Assembly (NCBI RefSeq): GCF_018614585.1
Contig: NZ_JAGGOI010000038.1
Span: forward strand, 62,001-126,000
From: Streptomyces sp. ISL-1
GTDB lineage: Bacteria; Actinomycetota; Actinomycetes; Streptomycetales; Streptomycetaceae
DNA: 64,000 nucleotides
Reading direction: 5' to 3'
This document shows, one piece after another, positions 24,781-33,281 of this stretch. Made by a program: the position numbers and the translations under genes. Under the pieces are notes generated by a model, which worked only from the letters and a program-made list of their open reading frames with translations, was not told the origin of the DNA and did no database searches. Position 1 is the stretch's first letter, and each line of letters opens with the position of its first letter.

Positions 24781-25620
24781 ATGACCGCCTCGTACGAAAC
24801 CATCAAGACCAGGCGGGACGGCAACGTCCTGTCCGCCACGTTCAACGCGCCGCCCATGAACCTCATCGGTCCCGAGGTCGTGCGGGACCTGGTCGCACTG
24901 CTCGAGGAACTGTCACGCCCGACCGCCCCACGCGTGGTGATCTTCGACAGTGCGGACGCCGACTTCTTCTTCCCGCACGTCGACATGACGAAAGTCGCCG
25001 AGTACACCGCTGAGGCCGCGAAGGCCGGAGGCCCCGGCGACGCCTCCCTGGGAATGCTGTTCCGCAAGCTGAGCCGGCTCCCGGCTGTCACCATCGCCAA
25101 GCTGCGCGGCCGTGCCCGGGGAGCGGGCAGTGAGTTCCTCCTTGCCTGCGACATGCGCTTCGCCTCCCGGGAGAACGCCGTCCTGGGCCAGCCCGAAGTG
25201 GGAATCGGAACACCCCCCGGCGCGGGCGCGATCCAGCACCTCACCCGTCTGCTGGGCCGGGGCCGTGCACTCGAAGCCGTGCTGACGTCGTCGGACTTCG
25301 ACGCCGACCTCGCCGAACGCTATGGATGGATCAATCGTGCAGTCCCTGACGCCGAACTGGACGAGTTCGTAGCAGGTATCGCCGCGCGCATGGGCGCCTT
25401 CCCCCGCGATGCGCTGATCGCAGCCAAGTCGGCAGTCAACGCCATCAGCCTGCCGGCTCCTGCCGAAGTGCGCGCGGACGCCGCGCTGTTCCAGCAACTC
25501 GTCCGAGGCGAGGGAGTACAGCAGCGCACGGCTGAGCTGTTCAAGCAGGGCTTCCAGACCCGTGGTGCCACCGAACTCGGCCTCGGAGACGCCCTGGGCG
25601 ACTTGAAGGCCGTCGACTGA
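24781..25620 (+). CDS. Enoyl-CoA hydratase/isomerase family protein
   Basis: A protein of 279 residues (MTASYETIKTRRDGNVLSATFNAPPMNL). It has the crotonase fold: oxyanion-hole regions FFFPHVDMTKV and KLRGRARGAGSEFLLACDMRFAS, then GQPEVGIGTPPGAGAIQHLTRLLGRGRALE. The expected second catalytic Glu region reads GQPEVGIG, so acid/base chemistry is plausible, but the substrate cannot be named. The C-terminal portion (about 60 residues) is typical. It lies directly after the Ku relic and before an integrase relic. Confidence 0.9.
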   Translation: MTASYETIKTRRDGNVLSATFNAPPMNLIGPEVVRDLVALLEELSRPTAPRVVIFDSADADFFFPHVDMTKVAEYTAEAAKAGGPGDASLGMLFRKLSRLPAVTIAKLRGRARGAGSEFLLACDMRFASRENAVLGQPEVGIGTPPGAGAIQHLTRLLGRGRALEAVLTSSDFDADLAERYGWINRAVPDAELDEFVAGIAARMGAFPRDALIAAKSAVNAISLPAPAEVRADAALFQQLVRGEGVQQRTAELFKQGFQTRGATELGLGDALGDLKAVD

Positions 25621-25717
25621 TGAAAAGAACTGCCGTGAGGTTGGTGGGGGGGTTTGGCCGGTGGCCTGCCCGGTCTGGGGTCGGGCATGATCAGGGCGCC
25701 GTACGCTTGCCGGCTAC

Positions 25718-25888
25718 TCGGGCAGGCCTGTCCTCAGTGAATATCTCGGCCACCATGACCCCGGCTTCACGCTGCGGACCTACACGCATCTGATGCCGTC
25801 GAGCGAGACCCGCACGCGGGCCGCCGTGGACACAGTTTGGGCCGCCTCGGTTGCCGATAACGGCCCCGAGACGGCCCAAGAGAGCTGA
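25718..25888 (+). pseudogene. 3' end of a tyrosine integrase gene
   Basis: The frame 25718-25888 reads SGRPVLSEYLGHHDPGFTLRTYTHLMPSSETRTRAAVD..., the C-terminus of actinobacterial phage/plasmid integrases. The catalytic His is in LGHHDPG and the nucleophile Tyr is in the TYTH motif. Nothing of the upstream catalytic domain remains in any frame before it. It is a truncated relic about 100 bases past the crotonase stop. No tRNA or obvious attachment repeat is next to it. Confidence 0.85.
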
Positions 25889-25911
25889 CAGATCGCTGAC
25901 CAGCGGAAATC

Positions 25912-26727
25912 TCAGAAGCCGAAGTCCTGGGTCCACCAGGGGCCACCGTCGCCCAGGTGCACACCGACGCCCATCGTCTTGTACGCGCAGTTGAGTATGT
26001 TCGCGCGGTGGCCGTCGCTGTTCATCCACGAGTTCATCACGGCGCCCGCATCGGCCTGCCCGCGGGCGATGTTCTCGCCGCCGAGCCCCCGCACGCCCGC
26101 CTTGTCGGCGCGGTCCCAGGGCGTCACCCCTGCGGGGTCCGTGTGGTCGAAGAAGCCACGCGCGGCCATGTCGGCGCTGAAGTCCCCGGCGAGATCCGCC
26201 AGCCCGGCATCGGCCCGCACCGGGCTGCACCCGACCTTCGCGCGCTCCTTGTTGACCAGGCCGAGTACCTGGGCCTCGATGGCCGAAGCGCCCGGGGCCG
26301 CGGGCTTGGCCCGCTCGGCCGAACGGGCGGGGGCACGCGTCTCGGTACGGGCCGGAGGCGCGGCGCTCTCCTTGCGCTTCTCCGGAGCCTTCGTCTGCTT
26401 CGACGGGGTCGCGGACGGCTTGGTCGGCGTGGGGGAGGGAGAGGGGGTCTTCGACGGAGCCGGCGGGCGGACGGCACTCGGGCTCGCGGGGGCCGAGGCC
26501 TCCTTCGTCGGCTCGGCGCTCGCGTCGCCCTGCGTCTGCAGCTTCGCCGAGCCCTCGGTGCGTACCTGCCCGCTCGACTTGCTGCCGCCGCTGACGTCGA
26601 ATTTGTCGCCGCCCGGCAGCAGGCCTGATGCCACAGCCACGGCGCCTACCGCCATGGCTGCGGAAACACCGAGCAGCCCGGTGCGTACGGGCACAGCTGC
26701 CCGCTTCTTCCGGCTATGGCGTCCCAT
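25912..26727 (-). CDS. CAP-domain (SCP-like) secreted protein
   Basis: A protein of 271 residues. MGRHSRKKRAAVPVRTGLLGVSAAMAVGAV is a basic start and a membrane anchor or signal segment. A long Pro/Ser/Lys/Ala-rich linker runs from about 45 to 145. Residues about 150-271 form the CAP domain: LGLVNKERAKVGCSPV, ARGFFDHTDPAG, GGENIARGQ, MNSWMNSDGHRANILNCAYKTMGVGVH. Such Streptomyces proteins are exported and stay cell-wall or membrane associated; their function is unsettled. The two Cys (one after KVG, one in ILNC) probably form the usual disulfide. Confidence 0.9.
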   Translation of the reverse strand: MGRHSRKKRAAVPVRTGLLGVSAAMAVGAVAVASGLLPGGDKFDVSGGSKSSGQVRTEGSAKLQTQGDASAEPTKEASAPASPSAVRPPAPSKTPSPSPTPTKPSATPSKQTKAPEKRKESAAPPARTETRAPARSAERAKPAAPGASAIEAQVLGLVNKERAKVGCSPVRADAGLADLAGDFSADMAARGFFDHTDPAGVTPWDRADKAGVRGLGGENIARGQADAGAVMNSWMNSDGHRANILNCAYKTMGVGVHLGDGGPWWTQDFGF

Positions 26728-26868
26728 CTGCTGTGCCTTCCTCGTGCTGAATGGTAAATGTCAAAGCAAACTCACCCATAGGGGTGAGTCTCATTGCGAC
26801 GGGACTGTACCGCCATGACGCATGGGGGCGAAGTGCTCAGAGAGGAATTGGCCGGTTAGCTTGCACCC

Positions 26869-27150
26869 ATGGATGATGTTGCACGGCTGACCGCCTGGGT
26901 ACGCGGCCGAGTACAGGGAGTGGGCTTCCGCTGGTTCACCAGGGCAAATGCTCTCGAGATCGGTGGCCTTACCGGGTTCGCGGTGAATCTCGACGACGGC
27001 AGAGTGCAGGTTGTGGCAGAGGGTTCACGTGAGAATTGCCACCGTTTGCTGGAGTGGCTGCGCTCCGGCGACACACCCGGGCGGGTCGACGGTGTCACTG
27101 AGATCTGGGGCACCCCGCGCGGTGGTTATGAGGACTTCGCGATCCGCTGA
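26869..27150 (+). CDS. acyP: Acylphosphatase
   Basis: A protein of 93 residues. The signature VRGRVQGVGFRWFTR (about residues 11-25) includes the catalytic Arg, and GFAVNLDDGRVQVVAEG includes the catalytic Asn. It hydrolyses acyl phosphates in the cytoplasm. It precedes the smc region as in related genomes. Confidence 0.95.
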   Translation: MDDVARLTAWVRGRVQGVGFRWFTRANALEIGGLTGFAVNLDDGRVQVVAEGSRENCHRLLEWLRSGDTPGRVDGVTEIWGTPRGGYEDFAIR

Positions 27151-27541
27151 AGATCACCACGGATTTCATTGCCGCGGAGGTCCGAAACGTATGCCTCAGG
27201 CACCTGCCTGTGGCAGAAATGACCTGGTGGTTGCCAAGAAGGGGTTGTGGTGCCACGCTGCGCCAGTAAGAATGATCTCTACGCCCCAGGGCCCCGCAGA
27301 TGAGGCTCCGCCGCACGTTCCGCGGCCGGATGCCCCCGGGTTTGCCCGTTGACGCGGGGCGTGATCGTGTTGACCGTCAAACTTTTTGGTGAGACTCTGG
27401 AAGTCCCCGCGCACCTTAGCTGTTTGGCAGTAAGAACCGCAGCAATATCAGCAGTAACAAGCACTGCCGAACACCGCGGGTGCGAATCCCTCACGACCCA
27501 CACCGCTTCGGTCGGTCACTCAGTGTGGAGGACCATCCATC
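27151..27541. other. Intergenic region without a recognised gene
   Basis: A gap of 391 bases between acyP and the small coiled-coil gene. I see no protein-like frame. TTGACC at 27370-27375 with GACTCT at 27393-27398 (17-base spacer) is a weak promoter candidate for the next gene, and GGAGG at 27528-27532 is its ribosome site. Confidence 0.5.
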
Positions 27542-27760
27542 ATGGCAAAGGCGCTTCTCGGTTACGTCGGCGGTTCCGACCCGCGACTCCTCGCCGAGAT
27601 GCGACGGCTTCAGCAGCGCGTCCAGGACCTCGAATCCGAGCTTGTACGGATCCAGTCCGAGAACGACGCGCTCAACGCTGCCGTCGCTCAGCACCCCGGA
27701 GAGTCGCTGCTTGACGGCATCGACATCGACGTACCCCAGGCGGAGCCTGCGCTCACCTGA
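27542..27760 (+). CDS. Small conserved coiled-coil protein
   Basis: A protein of 72 residues (MAKALLGYVGGSDPRLLAEMRR...). Residues about 17-48 (MRRLQQRVQDLESELVRIQSENDALN) form a clear coiled coil, followed by an acidic tail DGIDIDVPQAEPALT. A strong ribosome site precedes the ATG. Similar short proteins occur just before smc in streptomycetes as I recall. Function unknown; a protein-protein adaptor role is only a guess. Confidence 0.75.
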   Translation: MAKALLGYVGGSDPRLLAEMRRLQQRVQDLESELVRIQSENDALNAAVAQHPGESLLDGIDIDVPQAEPALT

Positions 27761-27933
27761 GCACGGCGATCTCTGGAGATACATAGCGCAGAATATGTAC
27801 GCGCAAGATATGCAAGGGACGCTCCGGCGTCCCTTCTTTCTTTGCGCCTCGCCCCCTAGGTGCTTCGCTTAACGTCTGATGTGCCCTGCACCTTCATGGG
27901 TGAAACCGAGAGTGAAAGGTAGAGTCCGGCGGC

Positions 27934-30900
27934 GTGCACCTCAAGGCCATGACTCTGCGCGGGTTCAAATCCTTCGCCTCCGCCACCACGCTGCGCTTCG
28001 AGCCCGGTATCACCTGTGTCGTCGGGCCCAATGGCTCCGGCAAGTCCAATGTGGTGGACGCGCTCTCCTGGGTCATGGGTGAGCAGGGAGCCAAGTCGCT
28101 GCGCGGCGGCAAGATGGAGGACGTCATCTTCGCCGGGACGACCGGGCGGCCCCCGCTCGGTCGCGCCGAGGTCTCCCTGACCATCGACAATTCCGACGGC
28201 GCGCTCCCCATCGACTACGCCGAGGTCACCATCACGCGGATCATGTTCCGCAACGGCGGCAGCGAATACCAGCTCAACGGCGACACCTGCAGGCTCCTCG
28301 ACATCCAGGAACTCCTGTCCGACTCCGGCATCGGCCGCGAGATGCACGTCATCGTGGGGCAGGGCCAGCTCGACTCCGTACTGCACGCCGATCCGATGGG
28401 TCGCAGGGCCTTCATCGAGGAGGCCGCCGGCGTCCTCAAGCACCGCAAGCGCAAGGAGAAGGCGCTGCGGAAGCTGGACGCGATGCAGGCCAACCTCGCC
28501 CGCGTACAGGACTTGACCGACGAGCTGCGCCGGCAGCTCAAGCCGCTGGGGCGGCAGGCCGCGGTGGCGCGGCGGGCCGCCGTCATCCAGGCCGATCTGC
28601 GCGACGCCCGGCTGCGCCTGCTGGCCGACGATCTCGTACGCCTGCGGAAAGCGCTGCGTGGCGAGATCGCCGACGAGGCCGCGCTCAAGGAACGCAAGGA
28701 CTCCGCCGAGGCGGAGCTCAAGGCGGCGCTGAGCCGCGAGGCGGAGCTGGAGGACGACGTACGGCGCCTCGCGCCGCGGCTGCAGCGGGCGCAGCAGAGC
28801 TGGTACGAGCTGTCCCAGCTGGCCGAGCGGGTGCGTGGCACGATCTCGCTGGCCGACGCGCGGGTGAAGAGCGCGACCGCGGCGCCGGCGGACGAGCGGC
28901 GCGGCCGCGACCCCGAGGACATGGAGCGCGAGGCCGCCAGGATCCGCGAGCAGGAGGCAGAACTCGAGGCCGCGCTGGAGGCGGCCGAGCGCGCGCTGGA
29001 GGACACCGTCGCGCACCGCGCCGAGCTGGAGCGGGAGCTGGCCGTCGAGGAGCGGCGGCTCAAGGATGTCGCCCGGGCGATCGCCGACCGGCGCGAGGGA
29101 CTGGCCCGCCTGGGCGGTCAGGTCAACGCCGCCCGTTCGCGGGCCGGATCGGCGCAGGCCGAGATCGACCGGCTGGCCGCCGCACGCGACGAGGCCCAGG
29201 AGCGGGCTGTGGCGGCCCAGGAGGAGTACGAGCAGCTCAAGGCCGAGGTCGACGGGCTCGACGCCGACGACTCCGCGCTCGGCGAGCAGCATGACACGGC
29301 CAAGCGTGAACTGGCGGAGGCGGAGGCGGCACTGAGCGCGGCCCGTGAGGCACTCACCACCGCCGAGCGCAAGCGCGCAGCCGTGGCCGCCCGCCGCGAG
29401 GCGCTCGCCATGGGCCTGCGCCGCAAGGACGGCACGGGCGCGCTGCTCGCCGCGAAGGACCGGCTGAGCGGGCTGCTCGGCCCGGCGTCCGAGCTGCTCA
29501 CCGTCACCCCCGGCTATGAGGTGCCGGTCGCCGCGGCGCTGGGCGCGGCCGCGGACGCCGTCGCCGTGTCGGCTCCCGCGACCGCGGCCGAGGCGCTGCG
29601 GCTGCTCCGCAAGACGGACGCGGGGCGCGCGGCGATACTGCTGAGCGGCGCCCCCGAATCCGTACCGCCGGAGCGGCATCCGGACGGGCCTGCGTACGTT
29701 GCCGAGCTGGTGCGCGGGCCCGATGAGCTGATGCCCGCCGTGCGCCGGCTGCTGCGGGGCATGGTGGTCGTCGGGACGCTGGAGGACGCCGAGGACCTGA
29801 TCTACGCGCGGCCCGAACTCACCGCCGTGACAGCCGAAGGCGACCTCCTTGGAGCGCACTTCGCGCAGGGCGGCTCCGCCGGAGCGCCGAGCCTGCTGGA
29901 GGTGCAGGCATCTGTCGACGAGGCGGCCGCCGAGCTGGATGAGCTGGCCGTACGGTGCGAGGAACTTGCCGCCGCCCAGCAGCAGGCCACCGGGCGTCGC
30001 CGTGAATGCGCCGCGCTGATGGAGGAGTTGGGGGAGCGCCGCCGGGCCGCCGACCGTGAGAAGTCGGCCGTGTCGGGGCAGCTGGGGCGGCTCGCCGGAC
30101 AGGCACGCGGGGCCGCGGGCGAGGCCGAGCGGACGACCGGGGCCGTCGCCAGGGCGCAGGAGGCGCTGGAGCGGGCGCGGGAGGAGGCCGAGGAGCTGGC
30201 CGAGCGGCTGTTGGTCGCCGAGGAGGCTCCCATCGAGGAGGAGCCCGATACGCATGTACGGGACCGGCTCGCCGCCGACGGCGCCAACGCACGCCAGACC
30301 GAGATGGAGGCCCGCCTGCAGGTCCGTACCCACGAGGAGCGCGTCAAAGGGCTCGCGGGGCGCGCGGACGCACTCGACCGGGGAGCGCGCGCCGAGCGCG
30401 AGGCACGGGCGCGGGCCGAACAGCGGCGCGCCCGGCTGCGCCACGAGGCGGAGGTCGCCTCCGCGGTGGCGAGCGGCGCCCGCCAGCTGCTGGCGCATGT
30501 CGAGGTCTCGCTGGTAAGGGCAGAGGCGGAGCGGGTCGCGGCCGAGGCGGCCAAGGCCGAGCGGGAACGGGAATTGAGCGCAGCCCGCAATCAAGGGCGC
30601 GACCTCAAGAGCGAGCTCGACAAACTCACGGATTCAGTTCACCGAGGCGAGGTGCTCGGGGCGGAGAAGCGGCTGCGGATCGAGCAGTTGGAGACCAAGG
30701 CTCTGGAGGAGCTCGGCGTGGAACCTGCCGGGCTGATCGCGGAGTACGGGCCCGACCAGCTGGTGCCGCCGTCGCTGCCTGCCGAGGGGGAGGAACTGCC
30801 CGATGACCCTGAGCACCCGCGCAATCTGCCGAGACCCTTCGTACGCGGTGAGCAGGAGAAGCGGCTCAAGTCCGCCGAACGGGCGTATCAGCAGCTCGGG

Positions 30901-31488
30901 AAGGTGAATCCGCTTGCCCTGGAGGAGTTCTCCGCGCTGGAGGAGCGGCACAAGTTCCTCTCCGAACAGCTTGAGGACCTGAAGAAGACCAGGGCCGACC
31001 TGCTCCAGGTGATCAAGGAAGTCGACGAGCGCGTCGAGCAGGTCTTCACTGATGCCTACCGGGACACGGCCCGCCAGTTCGAGGGTGTCTTCTCGAGGCT
31101 TTTCCCGGGCGGGGAGGGCCGGCTGATTCTGACCGATCCCGACAACATGCTCACCACGGGCGTGGACGTCGAGGCGCGGCCCCCGGGCAAGAAGGTCAAG
31201 CGGCTCTCGCTGCTGTCGGGCGGTGAACGGTCGCTGACCGCCGTCGCGTTGCTGGTGTCGATCTTCAAGGCCCGGCCGAGCCCGTTCTATGTGATGGACG
31301 AGGTCGAGGCGGCGCTCGACGACACAAACCTCCAGCGGCTGATCCGGATCATGCAGGAGCTCCAGGAGTCCTCGCAGCTGATCGTCATCACGCACCAGAA
31401 GCGGACGATGGAGGTCGCTGACGCGCTGTACGGCGTTTCCATGCAGGGCGACGGCGTCTCCAAGGTCATCAGCCAGCGACTTCGCTGA
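27934..31488 (+). CDS. smc: Chromosome segregation protein SMC
   Basis: A protein of 1184 residues, the normal SMC length. Start at GTG (MHLKAMTLRGFKSFA). Walker A GPNGSGKSNVVDALSWVMGE is near residue 32. A long coiled coil flanks a central hinge (about 505-640). The C-terminal head has LLSGGERSLTAVALLVSIF (signature) and Walker B PFYVMDEVEAALDD. With ScpA and ScpB it forms condensin, important for chromosome segregation in sporulating hyphae. scpA and scpB are not in this window. Confidence 0.98.
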   Translation: MHLKAMTLRGFKSFASATTLRFEPGITCVVGPNGSGKSNVVDALSWVMGEQGAKSLRGGKMEDVIFAGTTGRPPLGRAEVSLTIDNSDGALPIDYAEVTITRIMFRNGGSEYQLNGDTCRLLDIQELLSDSGIGREMHVIVGQGQLDSVLHADPMGRRAFIEEAAGVLKHRKRKEKALRKLDAMQANLARVQDLTDELRRQLKPLGRQAAVARRAAVIQADLRDARLRLLADDLVRLRKALRGEIADEAALKERKDSAEAELKAALSREAELEDDVRRLAPRLQRAQQSWYELSQLAERVRGTISLADARVKSATAAPADERRGRDPEDMEREAARIREQEAELEAALEAAERALEDTVAHRAELERELAVEERRLKDVARAIADRREGLARLGGQVNAARSRAGSAQAEIDRLAAARDEAQERAVAAQEEYEQLKAEVDGLDADDSALGEQHDTAKRELAEAEAALSAAREALTTAERKRAAVAARREALAMGLRRKDGTGALLAAKDRLSGLLGPASELLTVTPGYEVPVAAALGAAADAVAVSAPATAAEALRLLRKTDAGRAAILLSGAPESVPPERHPDGPAYVAELVRGPDELMPAVRRLLRGMVVVGTLEDAEDLIYARPELTAVTAEGDLLGAHFAQGGSAGAPSLLEVQASVDEAAAELDELAVRCEELAAAQQQATGRRRECAALMEELGERRRAADREKSAVSGQLGRLAGQARGAAGEAERTTGAVARAQEALERAREEAEELAERLLVAEEAPIEEEPDTHVRDRLAADGANARQTEMEARLQVRTHEERVKGLAGRADALDRGARAEREARARAEQRRARLRHEAEVASAVASGARQLLAHVEVSLVRAEAERVAAEAAKAERERELSAARNQGRDLKSELDKLTDSVHRGEVLGAEKRLRIEQLETKALEELGVEPAGLIAEYGPDQLVPPSLPAEGEELPDDPEHPRNLPRPFVRGEQEKRLKSAERAYQQLGKVNPLALEEFSALEERHKFLSEQLEDLKKTRADLLQVIKEVDERVEQVFTDAYRDTARQFEGVFSRLFPGGEGRLILTDPDNMLTTGVDVEARPPGKKVKRLSLLSGGERSLTAVALLVSIFKARPSPFYVMDEVEAALDDTNLQRLIRIMQELQESSQLIVITHQKRTMEVADALYGVSMQGDGVSKVISQRLR

Positions 31489-31525
31489 CAAACCCTTCAC
31501 GAACCCCCAACAACCTCTGACGATT

Positions 31526-31672
31526 CTTCAAGTGTTGAACTCAAGTCGACTGGGTCGTGGATGAAGTATTCGTTCGTTCCAGGGTCTTGACTTCGAAACT
31601 TGAACGAATAGTCTCTGCAACGTTGCTTTTACCTTCAAGTGGTGAGCGGCGGGAAGTTGTGCACCACTTGAA
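31526..31672. repeat. TTCAAGT/ACTTGAA repeats before the glucose permease gene
   Basis: Four exact copies of TTCAAGT or its complement lie at 31527-31533, 31598-31604, 31634-31640 and 31666-31672, with an imperfect copy near 31540. They overlap the promoter and leader of the downstream permease gene and probably are sites for a regulator; which one is unknown. Confidence 0.6.
31587..31614 (+). promoter_or_regulatory. Candidate promoter of the glucose permease gene
   Basis: TTGACT (31587-31592), a 16-base spacer, then TAGTCT (31609-31614), in an AT-rich patch. One TTCAAGT-type repeat lies within the spacer, a position suited to repression. Confidence 0.5.
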
Positions 31673-31674
31673 GG
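31632..31674 (+). promoter_or_regulatory. Long inverted repeat in the permease leader
   Basis: CCTTCAAGTGGTG (31632-31644) is perfectly complementary to 31662-31674, with a 17-base loop. It lies downstream of the candidate -10 box and 45 bases before the start codon, so it may act as an operator in DNA or as a leader hairpin in RNA. Confidence 0.7.
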
Positions 31675-31719
31675 GCTCGCCCCCCACGCCCGGCGACGCT
31701 GCCGGACCCAGGAGTACAC

Positions 31720-33141
31720 GTGACCAGCACTGAGCAGCCACCGCCGGCATCGCGAGGCCGACAGGCTCACCCCGAACATATCGGCCATGTCATCTTCATC
31801 ACGGCCGCCGCCGCGATGGGCGGCTTCCTCTTCGGCTACGACAGCTCGGTGATCAACGGCGCCGTCGAAGCCATCCGGGACCGCTACGACATCGGCTCGG
31901 GAACGCTCGCCCAGGTCATCGCCATCGCACTGATCGGCTGCGCCGTCGGCGCCGCGACCGCCGGCCGGATCGCCGACCGTATCGGCCGTATCCGCTGTAT
32001 GCAGATCGCAGCCGTGCTCTTCACCGCCAGTGCCATCGGCTCCGCTCTCCCGTTCGCCCTTTGGGACCTCGCCTTCTGGCGCATCATCGGCGGCTTCGCC
32101 ATCGGCATGGCCTCGGTCATCGGCCCGGCCTATATCGCCGAGGTGTCGCCGGCCGCCTACCGCGGTCGGCTCGGCTCCTTCCAGCAGGCCGCGATCGTCA
32201 TCGGCATCGCCATCTCCCAGCTGGTGAACTACGCCATCCTGCAGCTCGCCGACGGCAATCAGCGCGGCGAGATGCTCGGTATCGAGGCCTGGCAGTGGAT
32301 GCTCGGCGTCATGGTCGTCCCGGCGGTGCTCTATGGACTGCTCTCCTTCGCGATCCCCGAGTCGCCCCGCTTCCTGATCTCCGTCGGAAAGGTCGACAAG
32401 GCGAAGGAGGTCCTCGGCGAGGTCGAGGGCCACAAGATCGACCTGGACGCCCGCGTCGCCGAGATCGAACTCGCGATGCGCCGCGAGCACAAGTCGACCT
32501 TCAAGGACCTGCTGGGCGGCCGCTTCAACTTCCTGCCCATCGTCTGGGTCGGCATCGGACTCTCCCTCTTCCAGCAGTTCGTCGGCATCAACGTCGTCTT
32601 CTACTACTCCGCGGCGCTGTGGCAGTCGGTCGGCATCGACCCGGCCAGCTCGTTCTTCTACTCGTTCACCACGTCGATCATCAACATCATCGGCACCGTG
32701 ATCGCGATGGTCCTGGTCGACCGGGTCGGCCGGCGTCCGCTTGCCCTTGTCGGCTCGACCGGTATGGCGATCGCTCTCGCCTTCGAGGCCTGGGCCTTCT
32801 CCGCCGAACTCGTCGACGGCAAGCTGCCCAGCACCCAGGGCGCCGTCGCGCTGATCGCCGCGCACGTCTTCGTGCTCTTCTTCGCCCTCTCGTGGGGCGT
32901 CGTGGTCTGGGTCCTCCTCGGCGAGATGTTCCCGAACCGGATCCGGGCGGCCGCACTCGGCGTCGCCGCGTCCGCGCAGTGGATCGCCAACTGGGTCATC
33001 ACCGTGAGCTTCCCGAGCCTGGCGGACTGGAGCCTCTCCGGCACGTACATCATCTACACATTCTTCGCCGCGCTCTCGATCCCCTTCGTACTTCTGTTCG
33101 TCAAGGAGACCAAGGGCAAGGCGTTGGAGGAGATGGGCTAA
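31720..33141 (+). CDS. glcP: MFS sugar porter, probable glucose permease
   Basis: A protein of 473 residues with about 12 membrane segments and all sugar-porter signatures: GYDSSVINGAV in helix 1, RIADRIGRIR after helix 2, PESPRFL after helix 6, QQFVGINVVFYY in helix 7, DRVGRRPLAL, and the C-terminal VKETKGKALEEM. Streptomyces GlcP, encoded beside smc/ftsY, is the main glucose-proton symporter, and length and position agree. GTG start at 31720. The symbol rests on this resemblance, since related porters for other sugars look alike. Confidence 0.88.
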   Translation: MTSTEQPPPASRGRQAHPEHIGHVIFITAAAAMGGFLFGYDSSVINGAVEAIRDRYDIGSGTLAQVIAIALIGCAVGAATAGRIADRIGRIRCMQIAAVLFTASAIGSALPFALWDLAFWRIIGGFAIGMASVIGPAYIAEVSPAAYRGRLGSFQQAAIVIGIAISQLVNYAILQLADGNQRGEMLGIEAWQWMLGVMVVPAVLYGLLSFAIPESPRFLISVGKVDKAKEVLGEVEGHKIDLDARVAEIELAMRREHKSTFKDLLGGRFNFLPIVWVGIGLSLFQQFVGINVVFYYSAALWQSVGIDPASSFFYSFTTSIINIIGTVIAMVLVDRVGRRPLALVGSTGMAIALAFEAWAFSAELVDGKLPSTQGAVALIAAHVFVLFFALSWGVVVWVLLGEMFPNRIRAAALGVAASAQWIANWVITVSFPSLADWSLSGTYIIYTFFAALSIPFVLLFVKETKGKALEEMG

Positions 33142-33169
33142 TCCCCGCTGCCCCTCTCCTCACTACGGA

Positions 33170-33202
33170 ACTGCCCCGGCTCAGCTCGTGAGCCGGGGCA
33201 GT
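33170..33202. terminator. Terminator between glcP and the LLM gene
   Basis: ACTGCCCCGGCTCA (33170-33183) pairs perfectly with 33189-33202, with a 5-base loop. Convergent genes flank it, so it can serve both strands. Confidence 0.85.
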
Positions 33203-33281
33203 ACGTGTGTGCCCGGGGAGGCTCAACCGGTGAGCCGGGCAGTGCGTGTGTGCCCGAGGAGGTTCAGCTCGTGAGCCGTGG
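33188..33281. repeat. Tandem repeat spanning the LLM gene stop
   Basis: A 41-42-base unit beginning GTGAGCCGG occurs twice in tandem and begins a third time (about 33188, 33230, 33271). The third copy is the last codons of the minus-strand LLM gene. Each copy carries a GTGTGTGCCCG segment. It looks like a duplication of the gene end and its terminator arm. Confidence 0.75.

Noticed and set aside
27856..30594. 912-residue minus-strand frame opposite smc
   Set aside because: Leu/Gly/Arg-rich antisense shadow of the coiled-coil coding sequence; smc is unmistakable on the plus strand.
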